A DNA stretch of 64,000 bases from contig NZ_JACSQK010000003.1 in assembly GCF_014836675.1 (NCBI RefSeq), forward strand, positions 1-64,000. Direction: 5' to 3'. This stretch comes from Comamonas avium (GTDB lineage Bacteria > Pseudomonadota > Gammaproteobacteria > Burkholderiales > Burkholderiaceae_C). Made by a program: the position numbers and the translations under genes. This document shows, in pieces, positions 42,957 to 51,700 of the stretch. Under the pieces are notes generated by a model. It searched no databases. It was not told the origin of the DNA and was given only the letters and a program-made list of their open reading frames with translations. The first letter of the stretch is position 1. Each line of letters opens with the position of its first letter.

Positions 42957-44672
42957 TCAATTCAGGGATTGTGCCTTGTTCATTGGCTGCGTTGCAGAGG
43001 GCTTGAGTGGCGGAGCAGAGATTTGGAAAGTCTGGGCTGTAGCACGGCCCCAGTACATTTTGAAGACGTTGTGCTGCTCGTCCAGTGGCCCCAGCAATGC
43101 CCCAGGCTCGACCCGCAAGATGGTGTTGGCCAGCTGGTGTACCTGTGAGTCATTGGTGCGGCGCACGATGTGGTGGGCGGTGATGTCGCCCGGGTGGCGC
43201 AGGCCCGCCGCTTGCACCAGCTCTTTCAGTGCGTGCATGGTGCTGCGGTGAAAGTTGGCCACGCGTGTGCCCTTGTCAGGCACGACCAGGGCTTTTTGGC
43301 GCAGCGCATCTTGCGTGGTAACGCCGGTGGGGCAGTGGCCGGTATGGCAGGTCTGTGCCTGGATGCATCCCAAGGCCATCATGAACCCACGCCCTGCGTT
43401 GCACCAGTTGGCACCCAGCGCCATCATGCGGGCAATGTCAAACGCTGTAATCACTTTGGCGGCCGCACCAATTTGCACGCGGTGGCGCAGGTTAACGCCC
43501 ACCAGGGTGTTGTGCACCAGCAGCAATCCTTCTTGCAGCGGCACCCCGACGTGGTCGGTGAACTCAACGGGTGCAGCCCCCGTGCCCCCTTCGGCACCGT
43601 CCACCACGATGAAGTCGGGGGTGATGTCGGTTTCCATCATGGCTTTGACCATGGCAAACCACTCCCAGGGATGGCCCACGCACAGCTTGATGCCTACGGG
43701 CTTGCCTCCCGATAGCTGGCGCAGCTTGGTGATGAACTGGAGCATTTCGATGGGGGTGTGAAAAGCGCTGTGGCTGGAGGGGCTGATGCAGTCAACGCCA
43801 ACCGGAATGCCGCGTGCAGCTGCGATTTCCGGGGTCACCTTGGCCCCCAGCAGCATGCCGCCATGTCCGGGCTTTGCGCCTTGGCTGAGCTTGAGCTCAA
43901 TCATCTTGACCTGTGGGTCGGCTGCGTTGGCGGCAAAACGCTCTTCGCTGAACGTGCCATCTGGGTTGCGGCAGCCAAAGTAGCCTGAGGCCACTTGCCA
44001 GATCAAATCACCGCCGTGGACGCGGTGGTGCTGGCTGATGGACCCTTCCCCCGTATCGTGTGCAAAGCCGCCAGTACGTGCCCCCAGGTTCAGTGCCAGC
44101 ACGGCATTGGCAGACAAAGCACCAAAGCTCATGGCTGAAATATTGAATACGCTGGCGTGGTAGGGACGGGTGCAGACGCCTTTGCCGCTGAGCGGCTGCT
44201 CAGGCGTTCCTCCAATCCATACGCGAAAGTCCTGGCTGTCCAGTTTGCTGGGGGCCATGGAATGGTTGATCCATTCGTAGCCTGGAATGGAGACATCCAG
44301 CAGCGTGCCAAAAGGGCGGCTGTCAGGCTCGCCCTTGCTGCGCTGGTACACCAGGGAGCGCTGTGCACGCGAAAAGGGCAAGGCCTCGTGATCGCCTTCG
44401 ATGAAGTACTGGCGCATTTCGGGGCGGATAAATTCCAGCAAGAAACGCATGTGCCCGATGACCGGGTAATTGCGCAAGATGGCATGCCGCTTCTGGCGCA
44501 GATCCGCAAAGCCAATCACGGTCAGCGCCGTTGCAATCACCGGCACCAGCCACCACCAGTGGCCCCAGGCCAGCGCGGCGATCAAGCCCAGCACACTGCT
44601 GGCCATGCACAGCGCCAGTACGGTGTAACGAACGGGAAACAGACCCCGTGAACGATAAGGTCCATGCAGCAT
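42957..44672 (-). CDS. FMN-binding glutamate synthase-like protein
   Basis: 571 aa. It begins with two membrane segments (about residues 15-55, VRYTVLALCMASSVLGLIAALAWG and WWLVPVIATALTVIGF). The TIM barrel of the glutamate synthase FMN domain follows: HDTGEGSISQHHRVHGGDLIWQVASGYFGCR, GAKPGHGGMLLGAKVTPEIAAARGI, VDGAEGGTGAAPVEF. Cysteines in a CX5CX4C pattern (CIQAQTCHTGHC) match the 3Fe-4S ligands of GltS. It has no glutaminase domain, so it is not a full glutamate synthase; the reaction is unknown. The kinase-like gene follows it. Confidence 0.88.
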   Translation of the reverse strand: MLHGPYRSRGLFPVRYTVLALCMASSVLGLIAALAWGHWWWLVPVIATALTVIGFADLRQKRHAILRNYPVIGHMRFLLEFIRPEMRQYFIEGDHEALPFSRAQRSLVYQRSKGEPDSRPFGTLLDVSIPGYEWINHSMAPSKLDSQDFRVWIGGTPEQPLSGKGVCTRPYHASVFNISAMSFGALSANAVLALNLGARTGGFAHDTGEGSISQHHRVHGGDLIWQVASGYFGCRNPDGTFSEERFAANAADPQVKMIELKLSQGAKPGHGGMLLGAKVTPEIAAARGIPVGVDCISPSSHSAFHTPIEMLQFITKLRQLSGGKPVGIKLCVGHPWEWFAMVKAMMETDITPDFIVVDGAEGGTGAAPVEFTDHVGVPLQEGLLLVHNTLVGVNLRHRVQIGAAAKVITAFDIARMMALGANWCNAGRGFMMALGCIQAQTCHTGHCPTGVTTQDALRQKALVVPDKGTRVANFHRSTMHALKELVQAAGLRHPGDITAHHIVRRTNDSQVHQLANTILRVEPGALLGPLDEQHNVFKMYWGRATAQTFQISAPPLKPSATQPMNKAQSLN

Positions 44673-44866
44673 GCAGACAACTCCTGTGTAACAGGCACGG
44701 GCTTGGCCTGCGGGCTACACTGCCCGCTATCGGCCACACATGCGTTGCGCATGCAGTCCCGCCCCCTTTGCATTGATTGTGCGAATGACAGCGCCATCAC
44801 CATGCAGGAGACCGCCGAATTCGCACATGGGCTTGTGCCCGCCAACCACCTGAATATAGATACACC

Positions 44867-45691
44867 ATGGAAAACAACCAAACTGACGCCCCAGAAGTCG
44901 AAGCTGCGCTGAGCACGGAAATGCTCGAAGAGCTGGACAACATGCTGGAAGAAATGCGCGAACGCGCAGAAGAAATCCCGCAGTGGGAGTTCTGCGACGG
45001 CTTTCTGACGGCCGTCATCTGCACACGCCGCGACATTGCGGCCGCCGAATGGCTGCCCATGCTGCTGGGCGACGGCGAAACGCTGGAAGTGGCGCAAGGC
45101 CAGCCATTGCCCAAGATTGAAGCGTTCAAAGATGCGGCCCAGCAAGCGCGTTTTCTGGAGCTGGCGCAGCTGCGCATGGACGAAGTACGCGGCCAGCTGG
45201 ATACTGAAATCAAGTCGCTGGAAGACCAGGCCGCTTTCCAGCCTGAAGTGATGGACACCCGTGGCGCACTGCTGATGCTGCCCGAGGCCGAACGCGCCGA
45301 GCTGGAAGACGAAGAGATTCCTTCGCTGGGCCAGGTCTGGGCGCTGGGCTTCATGTTTGTGGTGGAAAACTGGGCCGAGGAGTGGGCTGCACCGCGCGAC
45401 AAGGAAGCTGCACAGTGGCTGGATGCGGCCATGGAGTTTCTGGTCAACCTGACAGAAGACGACGACGGCGAAGCCACTTTGAACCTGTACGACGAAACCG
45501 GCCCCGCATCGACCAGTCAAGAGCGTCTGGACGCGTTTGGTGAAACCGTATGGGCCGTGTATGACCTGCGCCAGCTGTGGCGCAGCATGGGCCCCCGCGT
45601 GGAGTCCATCGTCAAGGGTGAGCAGCCCGGCCGCAACGATGCCTGCACCTGTGGCAGCGGCAAGAAATTCAAGAAGTGCTGCGGCGCTTGA
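44867..45691 (+). CDS. YecA/UPF0149 protein with SEC-C motif
   Basis: 274 aa acidic protein. The N-terminal UPF0149 (YecA-like) domain covers about residues 35-215 (EIPQWEFCDGFLTAVICTRRD, LPMLLGDGE, LGQVWALGFMFVVENW). The C-terminus is a SEC-C zinc motif, NDACTCGSGKKFKKCCGA, the same metal-binding tail found in SecA, which can contact SecB or the ribosome. A role near protein export or translation is plausible but unproven. A dispersed palindrome follows the stop. Confidence 0.9.
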   Translation: MENNQTDAPEVEAALSTEMLEELDNMLEEMRERAEEIPQWEFCDGFLTAVICTRRDIAAAEWLPMLLGDGETLEVAQGQPLPKIEAFKDAAQQARFLELAQLRMDEVRGQLDTEIKSLEDQAAFQPEVMDTRGALLMLPEAERAELEDEEIPSLGQVWALGFMFVVENWAEEWAAPRDKEAAQWLDAAMEFLVNLTEDDDGEATLNLYDETGPASTSQERLDAFGETVWAVYDLRQLWRSMGPRVESIVKGEQPGRNDACTCGSGKKFKKCCGA

Positions 45692-45734
45692 TGCATTGAC
45701 CGAATGCCCGTATTTTTGAGGGCGTGAGGCCTTC

Positions 45735-45830
45735 TTAAAAATAGGAGCTTCTATCGCTTGCACTGTATAGTTTTCAGATATCTTTCTATCTGAAAACAAG
45801 GTGTAGTAAGCGATAGAAGCTCCTTTTTTA
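45735..45830. repeat. Dispersed palindromic repeat, full copy
   Basis: The outer arms GGAGCTTCTATCGCTT (45744-45759) and AAGCGATAGAAGCTCC (45808-45823) are a perfect 16-bp inverted repeat. The inner arms GTTTTCAGATA (45770-45780) and TATCTGAAAAC (45787-45797) add 11 bp. An A-run before and T-run after make it a likely bidirectional terminator too. It lies between the YecA-like gene and the SulP transporter. Confidence 0.8.
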
Positions 45831-45892
45831 TTTCTGTGCGGTGCGCCAGCCAGGCCCTACCATCACGCTCCAGTACGTTTTCTCTGCGTTGT

Positions 45893-47371
45893 ATGTCCTT
45901 GCCTTTGATAGCCCGCCTGCGCGCGGAATGGGCGCCCAGCATTCCGCGTGAATTGCTGGCCGGTGCCGTTGCCACGTTTGCATTGATTCCTGAGGTGATT
46001 GCCTTCTCGTTTGTAGCGGGGGTGGATCCGTCGGTGGGCCTGTTCGCCTCGTTTGTCATCAGCATCGTGATTGCCTTTTTTGGTGGACGCCCGGCCATGG
46101 TGTCAGCGGCGGCGGGCTCGGTTGCGCTGGTGGCGGCGCCCTTGGTGGCTTCACACGGCATTCAGTACCTGTTTGCTGCGGGCTTGCTGGCGGGGGCCAT
46201 GCAGATCGTGTTTGGGCTGTGCAAGATGGGCGTGCTGATGCGCTTTGTCTCCAGCTCCGTGCGCACGGGGTTTGTGAACGCGCTGGCCATCTTGATCTTT
46301 GCCGCGCAATTGCCGCACCTGCACAACGCCAACGTGCCCACCTGGGCCATGCTGGCGCTGGGCTTGCTCATCATTTATGGCTTGCCCTGGCTGGGGCAGC
46401 TTTTGCAAGTGAAGGCGCTCACAGCCATTCCCTCCCCGCTGATCTGTGTAGTGGTGCTCACGCTGCTGGCCTCTGCGCTGGGCTTGCCTGTGGCGACGGT
46501 GGCCGATCTGGGCAAGCTCCCCGATGCCCTGCCGCTGTTTGGCCTGCCGCAGGTGCCCGCCAGCTGGGACACGCTGCGCATCATCGTGCTGCCTGCCCTG
46601 GCGATTGCCATGGTGGGTTTGCTGGAGTCGGTGCTGACTGCTGCCGTGGTGGATGAAATGACCAACACCCCCAGCGACAAGAACCGCGAGTGCACGGGCC
46701 TGGGCATGGCCAATATGGCCTCCAGCGTGTTCGGTGGCATTGCAGGCTGCGGCATGATTGGGCAGGCTGTGGGCAATGTGAAATACGGCGGTCGCGGTCG
46801 CTTGTCTACGCTGTTTGCAGGGGTGTTTCTGCTGATCTTGATGGTGGTGCTCAAGCCCTGGGTGTCGCAGGTGCCGGTGATGGCGCTGGTGGCCATCATG
46901 GTGATGGTGTCGGCCTCTACCTTTGACTGGAAATCGCTACGCAACATGGTGCGCTACCCGCGCCTGTCCAGCGGGGTGATGCTGGTCACCGTCGTCATCA
47001 CGATTGCCACGCATAACCTGGCCGCAGGCGTGATTGCGGGGGTGCTGCTGTCGGGCGTGTTCTTTGCCGTCAAGGTGTCCAACATGCTGCAGGTCACCTA
47101 TGAAGAGGACGCAGCAACGGGTTTGCGCACATGGCGCATCAGCGGGCAGGTATTTTTTGCTTCTGCCGACGCTCTGGTCGAGCGCTTTGATGTGCGGGCG
47201 GTGGCCGGCCAGCCCGTGCGCATTGATGTCAGCGGGGCGCACTTTTGGGACATTACGGCCATTGGCGCGCTGGACAAAGTGGTCGAACGTCTGGAGCAGC
47301 ACGGCTGCACCGTGGAGCTGACTGGCATGGACGCTCAGAGCCAGCGTCTGGTGCAGCGCATGAAGACGTGA
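45893..47371 (+). CDS. SulP family anion transporter with STAS domain
   Basis: 492 aa. About 10-12 membrane segments start at IPRELLAGAVATFALIPEVIAFSFVAGVDPSVGLFASF, the SulP signature, with FFGGRPAMVSAAAGSVALV next. A cytoplasmic STAS domain covers about residues 400-492 (GQVFFASADALVERFDV, PVRIDVSGAHFWDITAIGALDKVVERL). SulP members carry sulfate, bicarbonate or dicarboxylates; the substrate cannot be assigned. The start at 45893 (MSLPLIARLRAEW) is preferred to an upstream GTG. A strong terminator follows at 47438. Confidence 0.9.
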   Translation: MSLPLIARLRAEWAPSIPRELLAGAVATFALIPEVIAFSFVAGVDPSVGLFASFVISIVIAFFGGRPAMVSAAAGSVALVAAPLVASHGIQYLFAAGLLAGAMQIVFGLCKMGVLMRFVSSSVRTGFVNALAILIFAAQLPHLHNANVPTWAMLALGLLIIYGLPWLGQLLQVKALTAIPSPLICVVVLTLLASALGLPVATVADLGKLPDALPLFGLPQVPASWDTLRIIVLPALAIAMVGLLESVLTAAVVDEMTNTPSDKNRECTGLGMANMASSVFGGIAGCGMIGQAVGNVKYGGRGRLSTLFAGVFLLILMVVLKPWVSQVPVMALVAIMVMVSASTFDWKSLRNMVRYPRLSSGVMLVTVVITIATHNLAAGVIAGVLLSGVFFAVKVSNMLQVTYEEDAATGLRTWRISGQVFFASADALVERFDVRAVAGQPVRIDVSGAHFWDITAIGALDKVVERLEQHGCTVELTGMDAQSQRLVQRMKT

Positions 47372-47437
47372 TGGCCACGGCTGTAACTGCATAGCTCTAC
47401 AACTCCACAGCCGCAGGCTTGTAGCCCCACCACTCCA

Positions 47438-47469
47438 TAAAAAAAGCCCGTTGATGCGGGCTTTTTTTA
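47438..47469. terminator. Bidirectional terminator after the SulP gene
   Basis: AGCCCG (47445-47450) and CGGGCT (47457-47462) form a stem extended by an A-run and T-run of seven bases. It lies between convergent genes and can serve both. Confidence 0.9.
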
Positions 47470-47487
47470 TGGGGAACGTGTGACCAG

Positions 47488-48762
47488 TCAGCTCAGCACA
47501 TCTTCCGAAAATATCTGCCAGCGGCCTGCGTTCTTGCGCCAGTACTGGCGTACGGTGGGGCTGCTGTTGCCCTTGGCGATATGCAGGTTGACGATGCGAA
47601 TCTCACCGGCATCTTCTTGCCAGTTGTAGACCGACATTTCATCCACAGCCAGCTTGGACAGCGGGCCAACGGCAGACAGGCGGCTGCGGCGTTTTTCCAG
47701 AAGATCGGCGCCGCCCGCCATTTCAGCGCTGTAAAGGCTGTTAAGGCGCTGGGTATCGCCTTGGCGCCAGGCTGTTTGCCAGTGCTCAATTTCCAGCATG
47801 AAGCTGTCTTTCTTGCGCTGCTGTATGGTCCATTGCGGCGTGACCCAGTTGAGCTTGTCGGCAATCAAGACCGGAGTGCGGCGGTCAATCGATGCCATCA
47901 AAAACGCAATGTCCGGGTTGGAGAGCACCACACAGCCATCGCTGGCTTGGGGCACACGGGCAAACTGGTCAGACGGTACGCCATGCAGCCAGATGCCGCT
48001 GCCAGTGCGGCCCTGAACGCGATCCCAGTCATTGGGGTAGTTCACGGTCAGTGCGCCTTTGCCGTACAGCTCAGGCAGACGTTCTCCAGGAATCTGGCGG
48101 CCCACAAAATAGACCCCCAAGGGCGTGCGCTGATCGCCTTCGGCGCGCTTGTCCACGCCGTTGCGTCCTACCGTTACGTAGAAGTTGCCCAGCAGCGTCA
48201 TCCCCTGCGGGCCGTTGGCAAACACGTACAGGCGCGAGCGGCTGGCATCCACGGCAATGGCATGGCGCACGTTCGGGCCGAGATGCAGAAAATTGCTCGG
48301 AATCATGCCCGGAGGGGGCAGGTCCATCGAGGCTTGACGGCGGCGTTGCAGCTCGTTCTTGAGGCCTTGGTAAAACTCAGATGGTGCAATGCTTTGGTCG
48401 GCCACGCCCATGTTGCGCTTGCTGGGGCTGGCTTGAGATTGCGCAAGCTGCTCACCCATGGGGGCGGCACCTGTGCGCAAACGCAGCAAATCGGCATACA
48501 GCAGTTGTGCGGCCCGAAAGTTGGGTACTTCCTCGGTCAGCTCTGTCACGGCACGAAACGCCTCGTTGATCTCACGGCGCTCAATCTGCGCCAGGATTTC
48601 AACCAGACGTTTTTCTGCACGCGCCAGTTCCTGGCTGGAATGGGTATTGGCCGATGCCACCCCGCCCCAGCTCAGGCAACTGGTCACAACAGCAAGACCC
48701 AAGAGTGTGTGCAGCCGGTGGCTGCGCAGCCACGCTGAAAAATGGTTCAGATTGCAGGGCAT
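47488..48762 (-). CDS. L,D-transpeptidase (YkuD) with C-terminal NTF2-like domain
   Basis: 424 aa, exported: a signal-like segment at about 19-38 (HTLLGLAVVTSCLSWGGVA). A helical region (40-150) leads to the YkuD domain (about 165-300) with His260 (IWLHGVPSDQF) and catalytic Cys277 in SDGCVVL. It makes 3-3 peptidoglycan crosslinks or links proteins to peptidoglycan. The last 110 residues (IEHWQTAWRQGDTQRLNSLYSAEM to RQYWRKNAGRWQIFSEDVLS) look NTF2-like and resemble the tail of the upstream TPR protein. Start at 48762 overlaps that gene's stop by one base (TAATG). Confidence 0.88.
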   Translation of the reverse strand: MPCNLNHFSAWLRSHRLHTLLGLAVVTSCLSWGGVASANTHSSQELARAEKRLVEILAQIERREINEAFRAVTELTEEVPNFRAAQLLYADLLRLRTGAAPMGEQLAQSQASPSKRNMGVADQSIAPSEFYQGLKNELQRRRQASMDLPPPGMIPSNFLHLGPNVRHAIAVDASRSRLYVFANGPQGMTLLGNFYVTVGRNGVDKRAEGDQRTPLGVYFVGRQIPGERLPELYGKGALTVNYPNDWDRVQGRTGSGIWLHGVPSDQFARVPQASDGCVVLSNPDIAFLMASIDRRTPVLIADKLNWVTPQWTIQQRKKDSFMLEIEHWQTAWRQGDTQRLNSLYSAEMAGGADLLEKRRSRLSAVGPLSKLAVDEMSVYNWQEDAGEIRIVNLHIAKGNSSPTVRQYWRKNAGRWQIFSEDVLS

Positions 48763-49952
48763 TAGCGGCCAGTTTCTTCTCGGGTGATGCGCCACTTGTC
48801 GCCTTCGCGCTGCAGACGGAGGGTTTTACGTGTGGTTGCTTTGTAGCCGCCGGATGCGTAGTACTGGCGGAAGCTGGCCGTGGCCCGCTCACCTTGCACC
48901 GAAGTCTTGAGGTCATTGACCGTCACAGTGATGGCGGGCTTGCCAACAATGCGCTCTTTGCGTTCGATCTTCCAGGCCGCCAAAGTAGAACCCTGGGGCT
49001 CAAAGCGACTGCTGTAGGCGTTGTAGTACGCCTGCATGTTTTGCTGTTCCCAGGCGTTGGCCCATGCCAAGACAGACTTTTCAACGGCCGCAATCGCCTG
49101 GCTGTCTGCTGCGTCTTTGGTGGCCGCTGGACGGGCCGCGACGGCCGCAGTTGCCTTGGTGGTTTGAACTTCAGGTGCAGCTGGAGCCGCAGCCGATGCA
49201 GAAGCTGCCGGAGCTGGAGTCGATACAGGCGCTGGAGCCGATGCAGGCGTTGGAGCCGATGCAGGCGTTGGAGCCGATGCAGGAGCTGGAACGGGTGCTG
49301 GCGCTGGCACCGACGCAGCAGCTGGGGCTGTAGCCGGTGCCGATGCAGGCGCTGCCGTGGCAGCCGCTATCACGACGGGCGCGCCCTGTCCGGGGAAAAT
49401 TTGCTTGATCAGTGCCAGCTTGGGCTGAATGGCCTTGCGATTGTTGTCCAGCTGCAAGGCTTTGGCGTAGGCGTCACTGGCCATGCGCGCGTACAAGTCA
49501 CCCAGGTTTTCATGGGCCGTCGCGTAGCTGGGATTGGTGCGAATCGCCTGCTCCAGCACTTGGGTGGCTTTGCGTTCTTCGCCTTTGGCTGCGTACAGCA
49601 CCGCAAGGTTGTTGTAGGGCTCTGGCAGTCCCGGGTACTCCTGCGTAAGCGCCGTGAAAATTTGAATGGCCTGGTCAAACTTTTGCTGCTCAGCCGCGAT
49701 CACGCCCTGCAAAAAGCGCATTTGCACGTCGTTGCTGTTTTTCTTGAGGTGGCTTTGAACGCGTTGCGCAGCTTCGTTGACCTTGCCACGCTCGAGCAAC
49801 TGGTTGACCTCGGCCACAGCCGTTTGTGACGCCTGCACCAAGCCACTGCCAAATGCTGTAGCACAGATCAGCCCTGCAGTTGTTACAGGTCGTAGCCAAC
49901 GACTGAACGCGTGAGGCTTGCTGAGCAAGGAAAGCACTGAGGCCAGGAACAT
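48762..49952 (-). CDS. TPR protein with Ala/Pro linker and NTF2-like tail
   Basis: 396 aa, probably periplasmic: hydrophobic signal at about 22-40. TPR-like helices cover 43-170 (AVAEVNQLLERGKVNEAAQRVQ, LPEPYNNLAVLYAAKGEERKA, ATAHENLGDLYARMA). A low-complexity Ala/Pro linker (190-255) is partly built of an 18-bp tandem repeat. The C-terminal domain (290-396, VEKSVLAWANAWEQQNMQAYYNAYSSRF to LQREGDKWRITREETGR) is NTF2-like and similar to that of the coupled L,D-transpeptidase. Likely a partner that brings the enzyme to its site. Adjacent to, but divergent from, the Tad pilus locus. Confidence 0.82.
   Translation of the reverse strand: MFLASVLSLLSKPHAFSRWLRPVTTAGLICATAFGSGLVQASQTAVAEVNQLLERGKVNEAAQRVQSHLKKNSNDVQMRFLQGVIAAEQQKFDQAIQIFTALTQEYPGLPEPYNNLAVLYAAKGEERKATQVLEQAIRTNPSYATAHENLGDLYARMASDAYAKALQLDNNRKAIQPKLALIKQIFPGQGAPVVIAAATAAPASAPATAPAAASVPAPAPVPAPASAPTPASAPTPASAPAPVSTPAPAASASAAAPAAPEVQTTKATAAVAARPAATKDAADSQAIAAVEKSVLAWANAWEQQNMQAYYNAYSSRFEPQGSTLAAWKIERKERIVGKPAITVTVNDLKTSVQGERATASFRQYYASGGYKATTRKTLRLQREGDKWRITREETGR
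49222..49300. repeat. 18-bp tandem repeats in the Ala/Pro linker
   Basis: The unit GGCGTTGGAGCCGATGCA recurs about three times in a row between 49238 and 49280, with degenerate copies on both sides (GGCGCTGGAGCC, GGAGCTGGAACG). It encodes PASAPT/PASAPA-type repeats. In-frame units allow length change without frameshift. Confidence 0.7.
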
Positions 49953-50515
49953 AGATGCACTTTCAACGACTAGGAAATTTGATTCTTCGCTTTTTCATCT
50001 GTAAGCCAGTTGCTTACAAAGTGCGAATTTTATGGGCAATTGTGAATGTTGCCGTTGGAGGGGCGATGCGGTCCACATGAGTTGGCGCAGTGAGTGTGTC
50101 CAAATGTGTGACTTTGTGCACATGCTGGGGACGTTGCTCAGGCCTTGAAAGTGGCGCTTGGAAACAGGCTGGATAGGGCTGAGCAGCCTGAATTTACCGC
50201 TGGTTTTTCAGGTCACTGTTGCACAAAGGCCTTTGTCGTAGGTGATTGCTTCAAACGCTGAAAGTGTTTTTCCGGCAAGGGGTGTCAGAAAATTTCTTTA
50301 AATCATTAGGCAATATCAATCAAAAATGGCTTGTTGATTTGTGACTGTCGCTGAAACTGTTGTAACCAATTGATTTTATTGTGCTTCATGTTTGTTGGCC
50401 CGTAACTTTCTATTGGCTGCGTTGCTTTAATAGCTTTGAACAACTTCCGCAGCGAAAAGTGTTTTCTTAGTATTTAGTCACCAAGTGTTTCATTAATTTT
50501 TTTCAGGAGACTGCA
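49953..50515. other. 563-bp divergent spacer upstream of the Tad pilus locus
   Basis: No supported gene. The right half (50285-50515) is clearly more A/T-rich than the surroundings, as usual for a pilin promoter region. It includes AATCAA/TTGATT arms around 50321-50340 and ends with the pilin ribosome site CAGGAG (50504-50509). The promoters of the TPR gene and of the pilus operon must both be here; I could not place them with confidence. Confidence 0.5.
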
Positions 50516-50719
50516 ATGAGACTGAATTTTTCAAATTTTTTGCGCGATGAAGAAGGTGCAACAGCCATTGAATATGGGTTGATTGCAGCCCTGATTGCCG
50601 TGGTTGCCATGGTTGCCATGGGCAATGTGGGCACCAGTCTGGAAAAAATATTTAGTTCAATCGCTACCAAGCTTGGGTTTACTGCTCCTAGCGGTGGTGG
50701 TGGGACCGGTGGTTCTTGA
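50516..50719 (+). CDS. flp: Flp-type IVb pilin
   Basis: 67 aa prepilin. A short leader ends in Gly14; the processed end is ATAIEYGLIAALIAVVAM, with the Glu-Tyr pair at mature positions 5-6 that defines Flp pilins and the hydrophobic assembly helix. The C-terminus is Gly/Ser-rich (PSGGGGTGGS). It is the major subunit of the Tad pilus, cleaved by the peptidase encoded next. CAGGAG lies 7 nt before the ATG. First gene of a twelve-gene cluster. Confidence 0.96.
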   Translation: MRLNFSNFLRDEEGATAIEYGLIAALIAVVAMVAMGNVGTSLEKIFSSIATKLGFTAPSGGGGTGGS

Positions 50720-51189
50720 TGGTGGGTGTCGTATTGCTTCTCCTTCTTTGCCATATTGCATTTCTGGATGTGGCAAAGAGGAGAATTCTTAATTTCTCTG
50801 TAGCTAGTGTTTTTGTTCTGGGTGGTTTGAATCTGATATTCAAAGACGTGAGCTGGATGGTGGCGGACTGGCGAGTAGCGGCTTTCTCTTGCTTGGTTGT
50901 TTTTGGTTTCTTTTTCTTGTTCTACGCCTTCGGAATCATGGGCGGCGGAGACGTCAAGCTGGCTGCAGCACTGGCCTTTTGTCTGGGGCTGGAACAGTTC
51001 TTTTGGATATGGGTGGTGAGCGTTGTCTTTGCCGTTGCGTACGGGCTTGTGTGGAAATTGCTCATAACAATTGAATTGACGTATGGGCGGGTTCCATTCA
51101 GTTTTTCGAAGCACGGCGTGCATCGATTTGTTCCTTACGGTGCCTTGCTGTGTGTTTCAGTTTTTATTGTGATTTATAGCGGTGCTTGA
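50719..51189 (+). CDS. cpaA: Prepilin peptidase (CpaA/TadV)
   Basis: 156 aa membrane protease with about five to six hydrophobic segments. The two catalytic aspartates are Asp17 (AFLDVAKRRILN) and Asp78 (MGGGDVKLAAA), as in the type IV prepilin peptidase family. It lacks the N-terminal methylase region of PilD, as expected for TadV. It cuts the Flp leader. Its ATG overlaps the pilin stop by one base. Confidence 0.93.
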   Translation: MVGVVLLLLLCHIAFLDVAKRRILNFSVASVFVLGGLNLIFKDVSWMVADWRVAAFSCLVVFGFFFLFYAFGIMGGGDVKLAAALAFCLGLEQFFWIWVVSVVFAVAYGLVWKLLITIELTYGRVPFSFSKHGVHRFVPYGALLCVSVFIVIYSGA

Positions 51190-51190
51190 T

Positions 51191-51679
51191 ATGAGGAAAA
51201 ATCACAAGAAAAAATACGGACGTCATTCGAGCAGTGGAGTTTCTGCTGTCGAATTCGCTTTGATTTTTCCTGTGCTTTTTTTAATGCTGTATGGCCTTTT
51301 GACCTATTCAATTATTTTTGCCATTCAACATTCTTTATCTTTGGCTGCAGCAGAAGGCGGGCGTGCTGCAGTGCGTTTTTCACAAACTCAGGATGTGCTG
51401 GCCACAAGAATCAATGCGGCTTGTGAAGCTGCAAAAAATTCATTGCTATGGCTGGAACAAATAGGGGTGGCCAACAACTGCACTTCAGGTTCAGGCAATA
51501 GCGTTCGTATTGATGTTCTTGAAAAAAATTGCCCCGCAGGGGCAGTCAATGCCAATCGGCATTGCCTTGAGATTTCCGTGTCATACGCCTATCGCACGCA
51601 CCCGGTCATTCCCGTCTTGTTGCCGGTTCCCGCCAATCTGACGGGCCAGTCCTTTACACAGATTGCACTGGCGTATTGA
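51191..51679 (+). CDS. tadE: TadE-like minor pseudopilin
   Basis: 162 aa. A basic leader (MRKNHKKKYGRHSSSG) precedes VSAVEFALIFPVLFLMLYGLLTYSIIF, the TadE hydrophobic helix with a Glu near its start. A Cys-containing C-terminal domain follows (AACEAAKNSLLW, NNCTSGSG, NCPAGAVNANRHCLE). TadE/F pseudopilins are cut by the same peptidase and help pilus assembly. The ATG at 51191 directly follows the cpaA stop; a GTG at 51182 would overlap it. Confidence 0.9.
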   Translation: MRKNHKKKYGRHSSSGVSAVEFALIFPVLFLMLYGLLTYSIIFAIQHSLSLAAAEGGRAAVRFSQTQDVLATRINAACEAAKNSLLWLEQIGVANNCTSGSGNSVRIDVLEKNCPAGAVNANRHCLEISVSYAYRTHPVIPVLLPVPANLTGQSFTQIALAY

Positions 51680-51700
51680 CATAAAAAACCAGGAGTGGCC

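Noticed and set aside
49222-49300. CRISPR-like spaced repeats
   Set aside because: The units are contiguous 18-mers within a coding frame, with no spacers and no cas genes.
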